The translations under genes were made by a program, and so were the position numbers. From assembly GCA_023129805.1 (NCBI GenBank), contig JAGMBK010000001.1, positions 1 through 64,000 of the forward strand: a DNA stretch of 64,000 nt, read 5' to 3'. Source of the stretch: Candidatus Zixiibacteriota bacterium. GTDB taxonomy: Bacteria > Zixibacteria > MSB-5A5 > SM1-73. The number at the start of each line of letters is the position of its first letter. Position 1 is the first letter of the stretch. The notes under the pieces are model-generated. The model saw only the letters and a program-made list of their open reading frames with translations, did no database searches and had not been told where the DNA came from. Of the stretch, positions 52,652 through 60,596 are shown in pieces.

Positions 52652-52744
52652 ATGTCGGTAAAGCAACTATATTTCTCGAAGCATAATTCAGTGATTGATT
52701 TAGCGAAAATCAAGAGGATGTTTCGGATGCATTTTAACGAGTGA
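52652..52744 (+). CDS. Possible 30-residue small protein
   Basis: AAGGAG lies nine bases before ATG 52652. The product is MSVKQLYFSKHNSVIDLAKI followed by KRMFRMHFNE. I do not recognise it. The good ribosome binding site is the main support. It could be the 5' remnant of a longer gene lost where the family G repeat now sits at 52751. Confidence 0.3.
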   Translation: MSVKQLYFSKHNSVIDLAKIKRMFRMHFNE

Positions 52745-52750
52745 TGTAGG

Positions 52751-52772
52751 CTCGTATGAGTGCATACGCATG
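52751..52772. repeat. CGTATGAGTGCATACGCAT palindromic repeat (family G)
   Basis: CTCGTATGAGTGCATACGCA matches, with one or two changes, the copies at 11112, 56739 (reverse strand) and 60527. The core CGTATG/CATACG is inverted around a central TGCA-like region. Confidence 0.8.
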
Positions 52773-52902
52773 TTTGGTGAAGCAAGCATTTGAGAAGATC
52801 GTGGCCCAGATTTGTTGTCTTAACTATACCAAAAACCTATCCCGTTCTTCCTTCTCCATTTTTAGAAAGGTAGGAAGTATCCCTTTTTGTCAAAAAATGT
52901 GC

Positions 52903-52931
52903 TTGATAAACTTGAAATTTTAAGCTATCAT
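52903..52931 (+). promoter_or_regulatory. Promoter of pfkA
   Basis: TTGATA (52903-52908), a 17-base spacer and TATCAT (52926-52931). The -10 box includes the ATG at 52930, so that codon cannot be a start in this transcript, which supports the start at 52960. Confidence 0.7.
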
Positions 52932-52959
52932 GAATCTGCAAAAGATAAAAGGAGCAAGC

Positions 52960-54033
52960 ATGAGGAGAAGAGCGAGGATCGGAGTTTTGACCGGCGGAGG
53001 GGATTGCCCCGGACTGAATCCGGCTATCCGGGCAGTTGCCAAAACCGCCTTCTTTTGTCACGGAGCCGAGGTGATCGGTTTTTTGGATGGATATGAGGGA
53101 CTGATTAAGAACCAAACAAGAGAATTGTCCTGGGAGGACGTCTCCGGAATTTTGACTCAAGGTGGGACCATATTGGGCACTTCTAATCGAGCCAATCCCT
53201 TTGCCTATGGAGAGAAGAAAAAAAATGTCTCAAGACAAGCTTTAAAAAACTTTCGCCGCCTGAAGCTGGATGCCTTGATTTGCATTGGCGGAGACGGAAG
53301 CCTGCATATAGCTCACGAATTGAACCAAATGGGACTGCCCATTGTGGGCATACCCAAGACCATAGACAATGACGTGGAAGCAACCGATTTCACCATCGGC
53401 TTTGACTCCGCGGTAGCGGTGGCGACCGAATCCATCGACAACATTCACAGCACGGCTGAGTCTCACCATCGGGTGATGATCGTGGAGGTGATGGGAAGAT
53501 ATACCGGCTGGCTGGCTTTATATGCCGGGGTGGCAGGTGGAGGCGATGTGATTCTCATCCCAGAGCTTCCATTTGACATCAAAAAGGTCTGCCGGGAGTT
53601 GGTAAGACGAAGCAAAATCGGAAAGAGATTTAGCATCGTGGTGGTGGCGGAAGGGGTTAAGCCCGGGGATTCAAAATTAGTGATTAAAAGAAGGGTAAAG
53701 GGAAGTACCGACCCTATAAGGCTGGGAGGGGTAAGCTATAGAATCGCGGAGCAAATTGAGAATCTGACAGGCTTGGAGACCCGGGTGATCATCCTGGGAC
53801 ATCTTCAGCGAGGAGGGAAGCCCACCGACTTCGATCGTATCCTGGCTACCCAATTCGGTAAAAAAGCGGTAGATTTAACCTTTGACGGAAAATTCGGTTA
53901 TATGGTTAGTCTGCAGGGAGGAACGATCACCTCCGTCCCCATAAAGTCCGGCATTGCCAGACAGAAGATGGTGACACAAAATCTCCCTCTGATCGAAGCG
54001 GCTAAAGCTGTGGGAACATGCTTTGGAGACTGA
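52960..54033 (+). CDS. pfkA: 6-phosphofructokinase
   Basis: PfkA phosphorylates fructose 6-phosphate in glycolysis. The start is ATG 52960 with AGGAG six bases upstream. The 357 residues have GVLTGGGDCPGLNPAIRAV, the phosphoryl-donor site ICIGGDGSLHIA, the substrate site VGIPKTIDNDVEATDFTIGF, a STAESHHRVMIVEVMGRYTG segment and ILGHLQRGGKPTDFDR. The GGDGS glycine predicts ATP as donor, while the lysine of PKTIDND is shared with pyrophosphate-dependent and the mixed-clade enzymes. It therefore belongs to the long-clade ATP enzymes or to a pyrophosphate-tolerant variant. Donor specificity needs an assay. Confidence 0.93.
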   Translation: MRRRARIGVLTGGGDCPGLNPAIRAVAKTAFFCHGAEVIGFLDGYEGLIKNQTRELSWEDVSGILTQGGTILGTSNRANPFAYGEKKKNVSRQALKNFRRLKLDALICIGGDGSLHIAHELNQMGLPIVGIPKTIDNDVEATDFTIGFDSAVAVATESIDNIHSTAESHHRVMIVEVMGRYTGWLALYAGVAGGGDVILIPELPFDIKKVCRELVRRSKIGKRFSIVVVAEGVKPGDSKLVIKRRVKGSTDPIRLGGVSYRIAEQIENLTGLETRVIILGHLQRGGKPTDFDRILATQFGKKAVDLTFDGKFGYMVSLQGGTITSVPIKSGIARQKMVTQNLPLIEAAKAVGTCFGD

Positions 54034-54110
54034 AGCAAAAAATCTGTGTAGAGCTTATTTTAAGATTGAAAACCAGATCATAAACCTCTATATTTTTAAT
54101 CATCATCCTT

Positions 54111-54164
54111 TGTAGTTGCTCGATTCATCGAGCCAAAAAATGCCCAATAAATTGGGCAACTACA
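54111..54164. repeat. TGTAGTTGC...GCAACTACA element (family I), unfilled copy
   Basis: Ends TGTAGTTGC and GCAACTACA are perfect inverted repeats. Inside are GCTCGATTCATCGAGC and TGCCCAATAAATTGGGCA, each a small palindrome. The copy is 54 bases long. Confidence 0.9.
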
Positions 54165-54223
54165 GAAGTCTTATTGAAAGTTGGTCAGAAGAGTTTACGT
54201 AACCCTGAAAGATATTTTTAATC

Positions 54224-54317
54224 TGTAGTTGCTCGATTCATTGAGCTAAGAAGTGCCCAATCACCGCCTTTGTCCCGCCTCCGGCGGGATAAAAGCGGTA
54301 TAAATTGGGCAACTACA
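54224..54317. repeat. Family I element carrying a nested 40-bp palindromic insertion
   Basis: The same element as at 54111-54164, but between TGCCCAAT and AAATTGGGCA it holds a 40-base insert (54262-54301) built of ACCGCCTTT...AAAGCGGT around CCCGCC-TCC-GGCGGG, a family D-like palindrome. AT occurs on both sides of the insert, a possible 2-base target duplication. Confidence 0.9.
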
Positions 54318-54364
54318 AAGAGAATTTCATCGAATGTTAAGAGAACAAAAGGGGATGCTCCTTT

Positions 54365-56605
54365 ATGGATAAAAACAAAACAGCAGAGACCTCATCCACA
54401 GAACCGGAGATAAAATTCAGTCGGGAGTTAGGGCTTTTGGAGGCAACCACCTTAGGGGTGGGAGCCATGATAGGGGCGGGAATCTTTATCTTAAGCGGTA
54501 TGGCGGCAGGCATTGCCGGACCAGCGGCCACCATCTCCTATGTCTTGTGTGGGCTGATGACTCTGTTCACCGCCCTCTCCTATTCCGAGCTTTCCTCCTC
54601 CATTCCCTTAGCCGGAGGCGGTTATACCTTCGTTCACCAGGGATTGGGTGGTTATATAGCCTTCTTAAGCGGCTGGGCGTTGATCTTCGGAAGCGTGGTG
54701 GCCTGCGCTCTTTACGCTCTTGGTTTCGCTGAGCATTTCACTCCACTTTTGGATCTGGTGATAAAGGTTTCACCTCCCATCAAGTTCAGCGCTTTTGCCA
54801 TCGCCTTGCTTCTACTTTTGATCAACATAAAGGGAACCAAAGAGAGCGGGAAAACCCAGAATTTCTTCACCATCACCAAAGTAGCCATGCTTATTATCTT
54901 CATAGGATTGTGCATTCCTTATGTGAAAGTGGGAAATTTGAAACCGTTCGCTCCGTTTGGATTCACCGGCATAATTTCTGCCACCGCTTTGATTTATATT
55001 TCCTTTTTTGGTTTTGAGCTCATCTCCAGCGCCTCCGAGGAGATCAAAAACCCGAAAAAAACCGTTCCCAAGGCGATTTTGCTTTCACTTTTTATCCCCA
55101 TGTTGATCTATGTGGGGGTGGTTTTGGTCTCGGTGGGAATCTTAGATTATCAAACCCTGGGAACTTCTGCCGCTCCCTTGGTTTTGATCGCGGGGAAGGT
55201 TTTGGGAAACTACGGGCTTCTTTTTGTTTTGATCGCCGGGCTTTTGGCCACCATCTCCGCCTTAAATGCTACCGTTATGGCGGCGGCGCGTCAGACCTAT
55301 GCCATGGGCAGGGATGGGTATCTTCCGGGGAAGATCTTCAGACTGCATCCCAAGTTCAAAACCCCATATACGGCAGTTGCCGCGGTGGGAGTGGTCATCT
55401 TATTCTTTACCCTCTCCGGAGAGGTAAAGTTTGCAGCTCACCTGGCTAATTTCTGCTTTCTTTTTGCTCTTATTTTAGTGAATCTGTCGGTGATAATGTT
55501 ACGCAAAAAGGAGCCCCGGCTCAAACGTCCCTTTAAATTGCCCTGGCATCCAGTGATTCCACTTTTAGCCATCGCCTGTAACGTATTAATCTTAGCATTT
55601 ATGAGCCATCAAACCTACCTTTTGGGTGCTGGCTGGTTGGGTCTGGGGAGTTTGGTTTATCTGGTTTATTCCAAGGAGCAGAAAGAGACGGTGGAAAAAC
55701 ATAGGCGGCTCAAGGAGATTCTGCAAAGGCAGGAGAGGAAAGAATACAGGATTTTAGTCCCTGTAGCCAATCCTAATACGTTGGGAATGCTTATGACCAC
55801 TGCCTGTGCCATCGCCAAGAAATTCGACGGGGAGGTGATCGCACTAAACGTGGTGGAGATTCTTCACGGAACACCTTTGAGAAAGGGACTGGCTGATTTT
55901 TCCCAGCAGAGACTGCTCCTGTCCCGGGCAGAAAACATCGCCCGACAGGAGAAGGTGAAATTTGACAAGCTGATTAAGCTCACCCATCGTCTCTCCTATG
56001 GTATCCTGGAGACGGCAGAGGAGGAGGATTGCAACTTCATCATCATGGGACGCTCCAGACCGGAGAAGATGCTGGAAAAGATTTTGACCACGGTTATGGA
56101 TATCGTGCTCAAGGAAGCGCCCTGCAATGTGGCTGTTGTATGCGGTGAAAAGATGGGTCAGGTAAGGCGAATAGTAATCACCGCCACAGATAATGTGAAC
56201 TCTTTCTTGGCGGCAGAGCTAAGCCCTGCTCTGGTGGAGAAGTTTAAAGCTGATCTTTTGCTGTTGCACGCCATTCCCCAAGACTCCGGTGCTGAAGAAG
56301 AGACCCAGGCAAAGAGGTGGATTGACTCCTTTATGGAGAAAGCGAACTTAAAGATCAAAAGTGAGCGAAAAATTCTTAAAGCTGAAAAACCGGCAGAAGC
56401 CATCGCAGGACAGGTTCAGGAGGGAGACCTCCTGTTTATGGGTGAAAGTAAGGGCGGACCCTTAGAACAGCTTCTCTTCACCTCCGTTCCAGAGGAGGTG
56501 GATGAAAAGATTTCTCAGCCAATAATAGTGTTCAAGAAATTTCAACCCCGAGAGAGGTCATGGGTGGAAAGGATAATCGCCGGCAAAAAGGTTGGGGTCA
56601 AATAA
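54365..56605 (+). CDS. APC-family amino acid/polyamine permease fused to two universal stress (UspA) domains
   Basis: The 746 residues begin with a polar tail, then an APC transporter of about 12 helices (residues about 22-445): LGLLEATTLGVGAMIGAGIF with the conserved GAGIF loop, followed by PAATISYVLCGLMTLFTALS, KTQNFFTITKVAMLIIF, and FFGFELISSASEEIKNPKKT. Residues about 460-605 and 605-735 are two UspA-type domains, the first with EYRILVPVANPNTLGMLMTT and FIIMGRSRPEKMLEKILTT, where a GRSRP-like segment fits the nucleotide loop. Such cation/amino-acid transporter and Usp fusions are known. The substrate is unknown. The upstream gap consists of two family I repeats. Confidence 0.88.
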   Translation: MDKNKTAETSSTEPEIKFSRELGLLEATTLGVGAMIGAGIFILSGMAAGIAGPAATISYVLCGLMTLFTALSYSELSSSIPLAGGGYTFVHQGLGGYIAFLSGWALIFGSVVACALYALGFAEHFTPLLDLVIKVSPPIKFSAFAIALLLLLINIKGTKESGKTQNFFTITKVAMLIIFIGLCIPYVKVGNLKPFAPFGFTGIISATALIYISFFGFELISSASEEIKNPKKTVPKAILLSLFIPMLIYVGVVLVSVGILDYQTLGTSAAPLVLIAGKVLGNYGLLFVLIAGLLATISALNATVMAAARQTYAMGRDGYLPGKIFRLHPKFKTPYTAVAAVGVVILFFTLSGEVKFAAHLANFCFLFALILVNLSVIMLRKKEPRLKRPFKLPWHPVIPLLAIACNVLILAFMSHQTYLLGAGWLGLGSLVYLVYSKEQKETVEKHRRLKEILQRQERKEYRILVPVANPNTLGMLMTTACAIAKKFDGEVIALNVVEILHGTPLRKGLADFSQQRLLLSRAENIARQEKVKFDKLIKLTHRLSYGILETAEEEDCNFIIMGRSRPEKMLEKILTTVMDIVLKEAPCNVAVVCGEKMGQVRRIVITATDNVNSFLAAELSPALVEKFKADLLLLHAIPQDSGAEEETQAKRWIDSFMEKANLKIKSERKILKAEKPAEAIAGQVQEGDLLFMGESKGGPLEQLLFTSVPEEVDEKISQPIIVFKKFQPRERSWVERIIAGKKVGVK

Positions 56606-56975
56606 AAATTCCATTGTGAGGATTTACTGAACGGTAACTCTCTGAATGGAAAAAGAAGAATTTATAGCAAACGAATAAAATAAGTAGACATATTGTCCGC
56701 AGGATCCATAGGACATGTCATGTTGAGCGAAGCGAAACATGCGTATGCATTCATACGAATCTCTCTATATGTTTCCTGGCTTCAAGCCTTCTCGTCTGGT
56801 TGAGTGTTACACGCAGACTGGTGGAAGTCGGATTCTTCGCTACGCTCAGAATGACATGTTAAAATCATTTTTGCGTTTGTATTTGTTTGAAAAAGGAATT
56901 CAGTAAAAAACTATTGGAAAGGTTTGAGCCTTTTCCAAAAAGCCGTGTTCACCAAAAAAAGATAAAAGGAGATTT
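56606..56975. other. Gap between the permease and MscS-like genes
   Basis: The stretch holds the composite repeat at 56716-56856 and a good AAAGGAG ribosome binding site before ATG 56976. No gene is seen in the rest. Confidence 0.5.
56716..56856. repeat. TGTCATGTTGAGCGAAGCGA element (family F) with nested family G repeat
   Basis: TGTCATGTTGAGCGAAGCGA at the left is inverted against TTCGCTACGCTCAGAATGAC at the right. A family G copy (GCGTATGCATTCATACGA at 56741-56758) sits directly after AACAT in the left part. This terminal sequence resembles the TGTCATTCTGAGCGAAGCGA repeats common in many bacterial genomes. Confidence 0.8.
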
Positions 56976-57719
56976 ATGGATCCCAAAGAATTGTTCTTGG
57001 AACCGCTGAAGGCGACCGGCGAGAAGATAATCAGCCTGCTTCCCGCTTTGGTGGGAGCATTGGTGATATTGCTTTTGGGTTGGCTGGTGGCAAAGATACT
57101 TAAAGCGGCCTTAATCAAGCTTTTGGTGGCGGTGCGCTTTGAAAAATTCGGCGAAAGGTCCGGACTATCGAGATTCCTGTCCCGGGGAGACATCAAGCAT
57201 TCACTTGCTGACATCTTAGGAACCGTATTCTTCTGGATTATATTTCTGTTCTTCATCGATCTTGCTGTTGACGTGCTGGAGCTAAGTTTGATCGAGGACC
57301 TGATAAACAGCATAATCTCATTCATTCCCAACCTGATCGCGGCTGTCCTGATAATTATCATCGGGATGTTTCTATCCTCCTTTTTCAAAGGAGTGGTCAA
57401 GATTGCCGCTTCAAGTTATGACCTGGCTCATCGGGAATTGCTTGCCAAGATAGTGCAATATCTTATAATATTCTTCGCTGTAGCAATGGCTTTGGAAGAA
57501 TTGGGAGTTGCTACTCACATTCTGGTAAGCTCCGTTTTGATAATTATCGGAGCGATAGCATTCGGTTTAGCTTTGGCTTTCGGCTTGGGCAGTAAGGATA
57601 TGGCGGGCAAAATTGTAAACAAGATCCTTGAGTCGGAAAAAACGACGGGCGCAAGCTCAAGTGAGGTTTCAGAACCTTCCGAAAAGGAGAATCTCAATCA
57701 AAAAAACGATCAAAATTAA
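56976..57719 (+). CDS. MscS-like / TM-helix-repeat membrane protein
   Basis: The 247 residues have five or six hydrophobic helices, including LPALVGALVILLLGWLVAKI and NLIAAVLIIIIGMFLSSFFK, repeats of the conserved TM-helix domain found beside MscS channels. Then comes VSSVLIIIGAIAFGLALAFG followed by LGSKDMAGKI, which resembles the pore helix and the start of the beta domain of MscS. The beta domain itself is absent: the protein ends in a polar tail (SEPSEKENLNQKNDQN). It may be a truncated or auxiliary channel. Mechanosensitive function is inferred, not shown. Confidence 0.75.
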   Translation: MDPKELFLEPLKATGEKIISLLPALVGALVILLLGWLVAKILKAALIKLLVAVRFEKFGERSGLSRFLSRGDIKHSLADILGTVFFWIIFLFFIDLAVDVLELSLIEDLINSIISFIPNLIAAVLIIIIGMFLSSFFKGVVKIAASSYDLAHRELLAKIVQYLIIFFAVAMALEELGVATHILVSSVLIIIGAIAFGLALAFGLGSKDMAGKIVNKILESEKTTGASSSEVSEPSEKENLNQKNDQN

Positions 57720-57761
57720 CCATGATAAATAACCTGTTATTCAGGCAAAAGAAGGAGCGTG

Positions 57762-60221
57762 ATGAAAATGGCAGATGAGATTAAAATCGAAGAGGTTCCC
57801 ATAGAGAAACTCCGCTGGCGCTGTCCGGTGGAGAAGCTGGACTTGTCCACAACCGACGACGTGGAGCCATGTGACTGGATCATCGGACAAGATCGAGCAG
57901 TAAGGGCTATCAAACTGGGACTGGATATTGATAGCATGGGGTATAACATCTTTGTGACCGGCTTCGTGGGAACCGGAAGGATGACGGCAATCAAACATCT
58001 TCTGGAAGGGCTGGAGAAACCGGGAAGTATTCCAGAAGATAAGTGTTACGTGAACAACTTCAAGAATCCGGATATGCCCAGAATCATAAGCTTTCCTGCC
58101 GGAGAAGGGAAGCTTTTCAGAAAAGACACGGAAAATCTTATACTCACTCTTAAGAAAAGCATTCCCTCTATGTTTGAAAGCGAAGCTTACAAGGAGAAAC
58201 GAAAGGAATTTGTCAAGGAGTCGGAGGGGGGACAAAAGGCTATCTTAGAGGAATTCGAGAAACAGGTGAAACAAGAAGGCTTTGCTTTAGTGCAGATTCA
58301 GATGGGGCCTTTTGTCAAGCCGGATGTTCAACCTCTTATTGAAGGCAAACCCACAAGTCTGGCGAAATTGGAAAAGCAGGTCAAGGCAGGAAATTTCCCC
58401 CCAGAGAAATTCGGAATTCTAAAGGCTAAGTATGATGCCCTGGGAGAGTTGATGGAGGACATTTTCAAAGAGGGGAAAGAGATCGTCAGAGAGCTGGAAA
58501 AAGCCTTAGATTCCTTGGATAAGGGGATGATCGTCCCTCTGGTAGAATATATGATCAAAGAGATAAAGACAAAATACCAAAACGAAAAACTCCACAGCTA
58601 TCTGGATGAAGTGGAGGAGAGTTTGATCGACAACTTAGACAGGTTCAAACCAACAAAGGAGAAGACGCCGGAGCTACCTATACCCGGACTTTCATTTGTC
58701 AAACCCGAAGATGAATTCTCAGAATACCGGGTGAACGTGGTAGTGGACAATTCCGAGACCAAGACCGTCCCCATAATAATTGAGACAAACCCCAACTACA
58801 AGAACTTGTTTGGAACCATTGAGAGGGTGGCAGATCGCGGAGGCATATGGAGAACGGATTTCTCCAGGATAAAGGCGGGATCATATCTCAAAGCAAATGG
58901 GGGGTATCTGGTTGTAAACGCCCTGGATCTTTTAATCGAACCCGGATCATGGCAGACTCTCAAGCGGGCTTTGAAATATAGACAGGTGGAGATCGGTGCT
59001 TATGATCCCTTTTATCTTCTGGGCGCTTCTGCCATGAAGCCAGAGCCAATCGAAACCAAGGTGGATGTGGTGATGATCGGGGATAACCGCCTTTACCATC
59101 TGCTTTATCATCTGGACGAGGATTTCAGAAAGATCTTTAAGGTGAAGGCGGATTTCGATTCGGTTATGCCCAAGGATGAACAGAACGTTCACCAGTATGC
59201 CTGCTTCATAAAAAAGATCTGTGACGAGGACAAACTTCTGCCATTTGACAAAAGCGGTGTGGGGGCGGTGGTGGAGTTCGGAGTGAGGGTGGCGGGAACC
59301 CAGAAAAAATTATCCACCCGGTTCACCATAATTGCCGACCTGATCCGTGAGGCAAGTTATTGGGCGAAGAACGCAGATAGCAAAGTAGTGAAGCAGGAAC
59401 ACGTGGAAAAGGCTATTGAGGAATGGATAAAACGGGTCAGCTTGGTGGAGGATAAGATTCAGGAGATGATCGAGGATGGAACCATCATGATCGATTCTGA
59501 AGGAGTTGTAATCGGGCAGATCAACGGTCTTTCAGTTTATGACTTAGGCGAATACGCCTTTGGCAAGCCCACTCGCATAACCGCCAGAACCTCTATGGGA
59601 AGAGCCGGGGTGATAAACATCGAAAGGGAGGCGGATCTTTCCGGACGCACTCACAACAAAGGGGTGCTCATCCTTGGTGGTTACCTCCGGGGAAAATATG
59701 CCCAGGATAAACCGTTAACCGTTAGCGCCAGTATATGTTTTGAGCAATCATATTCCGGAGTAGAAGGAGACAGCGCCTCCTCCACCGAGGTGTATGCTAT
59801 TCTGTCCAGCCTGTCCGGAACTCCTCTAAGACAGGATATAGCGGTCACCGGCTCCATAAATCAAAAGGGGGAAATCCAGCCCATCGGTGGAGTAAACGAA
59901 AAAATCGAAGGCTTTTATCAGGTCTGCAAAGCTTTTGGCTTAACCAACACGCAGGGGGTGATGATCCCTCATCAGAACGTGAAGGATCTGATGTTGAAGA
60001 ACGAGGTAGTGGAGGCGGTAAAGGAAGGAAAATTCCGCATCTATCCGGCAAAGACCATCGACCAGGGCATTGAGATTCTCACCGGGGTTAAAGCCGGAGA
60101 AAGAAAAGAGGATGGCACCTTTGAGAAGGGAAGCGTAAACGACCTGGTGGATAAACAACTCAGGCAATACGCCGAAAGCTGGAAGAGCTTTGGCGCAGAA
60201 GAGGCACGTAAAGAAGAGTAA
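57762..60221 (+). CDS. Lon-family ATP-dependent protease (LonB-like, AAA_32 plus Lon_C)
   Basis: The 819-residue protein couples an AAA+ domain to a Lon serine-lysine peptidase. The start is ATG 57762, with AAGGAG just upstream. A GTG at 57759 and ATG at 57768 are alternatives. A Walker A-like NIFVTGFVGTGRMTAIKHLL near residue 66 has the Arg form typical of this subfamily. The insertion region with coiled coil (about residues 130-300) is followed by VVDNSETKTVPIIIETNPNY and a DVVMIGDNRLYHLLYHLDED segment. The protease domain near the C-terminus has Ser in VEGDSASSTEVYAILSSLSG and Lys in PIGGVNEKIEGFYQ. It is soluble, with no membrane segments, unlike archaeal LonB. It probably degrades cytoplasmic proteins. 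Confidence 0.92.
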   Translation: MKMADEIKIEEVPIEKLRWRCPVEKLDLSTTDDVEPCDWIIGQDRAVRAIKLGLDIDSMGYNIFVTGFVGTGRMTAIKHLLEGLEKPGSIPEDKCYVNNFKNPDMPRIISFPAGEGKLFRKDTENLILTLKKSIPSMFESEAYKEKRKEFVKESEGGQKAILEEFEKQVKQEGFALVQIQMGPFVKPDVQPLIEGKPTSLAKLEKQVKAGNFPPEKFGILKAKYDALGELMEDIFKEGKEIVRELEKALDSLDKGMIVPLVEYMIKEIKTKYQNEKLHSYLDEVEESLIDNLDRFKPTKEKTPELPIPGLSFVKPEDEFSEYRVNVVVDNSETKTVPIIIETNPNYKNLFGTIERVADRGGIWRTDFSRIKAGSYLKANGGYLVVNALDLLIEPGSWQTLKRALKYRQVEIGAYDPFYLLGASAMKPEPIETKVDVVMIGDNRLYHLLYHLDEDFRKIFKVKADFDSVMPKDEQNVHQYACFIKKICDEDKLLPFDKSGVGAVVEFGVRVAGTQKKLSTRFTIIADLIREASYWAKNADSKVVKQEHVEKAIEEWIKRVSLVEDKIQEMIEDGTIMIDSEGVVIGQINGLSVYDLGEYAFGKPTRITARTSMGRAGVINIEREADLSGRTHNKGVLILGGYLRGKYAQDKPLTVSASICFEQSYSGVEGDSASSTEVYAILSSLSGTPLRQDIAVTGSINQKGEIQPIGGVNEKIEGFYQVCKAFGLTNTQGVMIPHQNVKDLMLKNEVVEAVKEGKFRIYPAKTIDQGIEILTGVKAGERKEDGTFEKGSVNDLVDKQLRQYAESWKSFGAEEARKEE

Positions 60222-60239
60222 CGAAATTTTGCACCCGTA

Positions 60240-60556
60240 GTTGGGGCGGGGGTTCAACCCCCGCCCCAACAGGAATTTATCCTGAAGGTCACGGACAGAG
60301 TGTCCGTGACGAACGAGTGGAATTCGTCGGATAGGTCTGAAGACCCATGGTTGGCAGGCATATCCGACCTATGCCTAAGGGTGGAGGAGGGGTGGGTAGC
60401 CGCACCCTTCAGGGTGCGTAAAACAGCGCCCCGCCAAAGGCGGGGCGGCTACCGTTTGATCAAGTCGTGCACAGAGGCACGACGCTACGTTCAACCGTAG
60501 CTCGGGCTGTCGCAAGATGCGTATGCTCGTATGAGTGCATACGCACATTCATACGA
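60240..60556. repeat. Dense array of at least eight palindromes (families A, B, C, D, G and others)
   Basis: In order: GTTGGGGCGGGGGTT/AACCCCCGCCCCAAC (60240-60270). TCACGGACA/TGTCCGTGA (60289-60309). GTCGGATA/TATCCGAC (60326-60368). GGTAGCCG/CGGCTACC (60395-60453) enclosing CGCACCC/GGGTGCG and GCCCCGCC/GGCGGGGC. GTCGTGC/GCACGAC (60464-60483). CTACGTT/AACCGTAG (60485-60500). Family G words CTCGTATGAGTGCATACGCA and CATTCATACGA (60526-60556). The gap has no gene. Confidence 0.9.
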
Positions 60557-60596
60557 ACTGCCCGACACAAAAAGTGTTTGTCTTAAGGAACATTGA

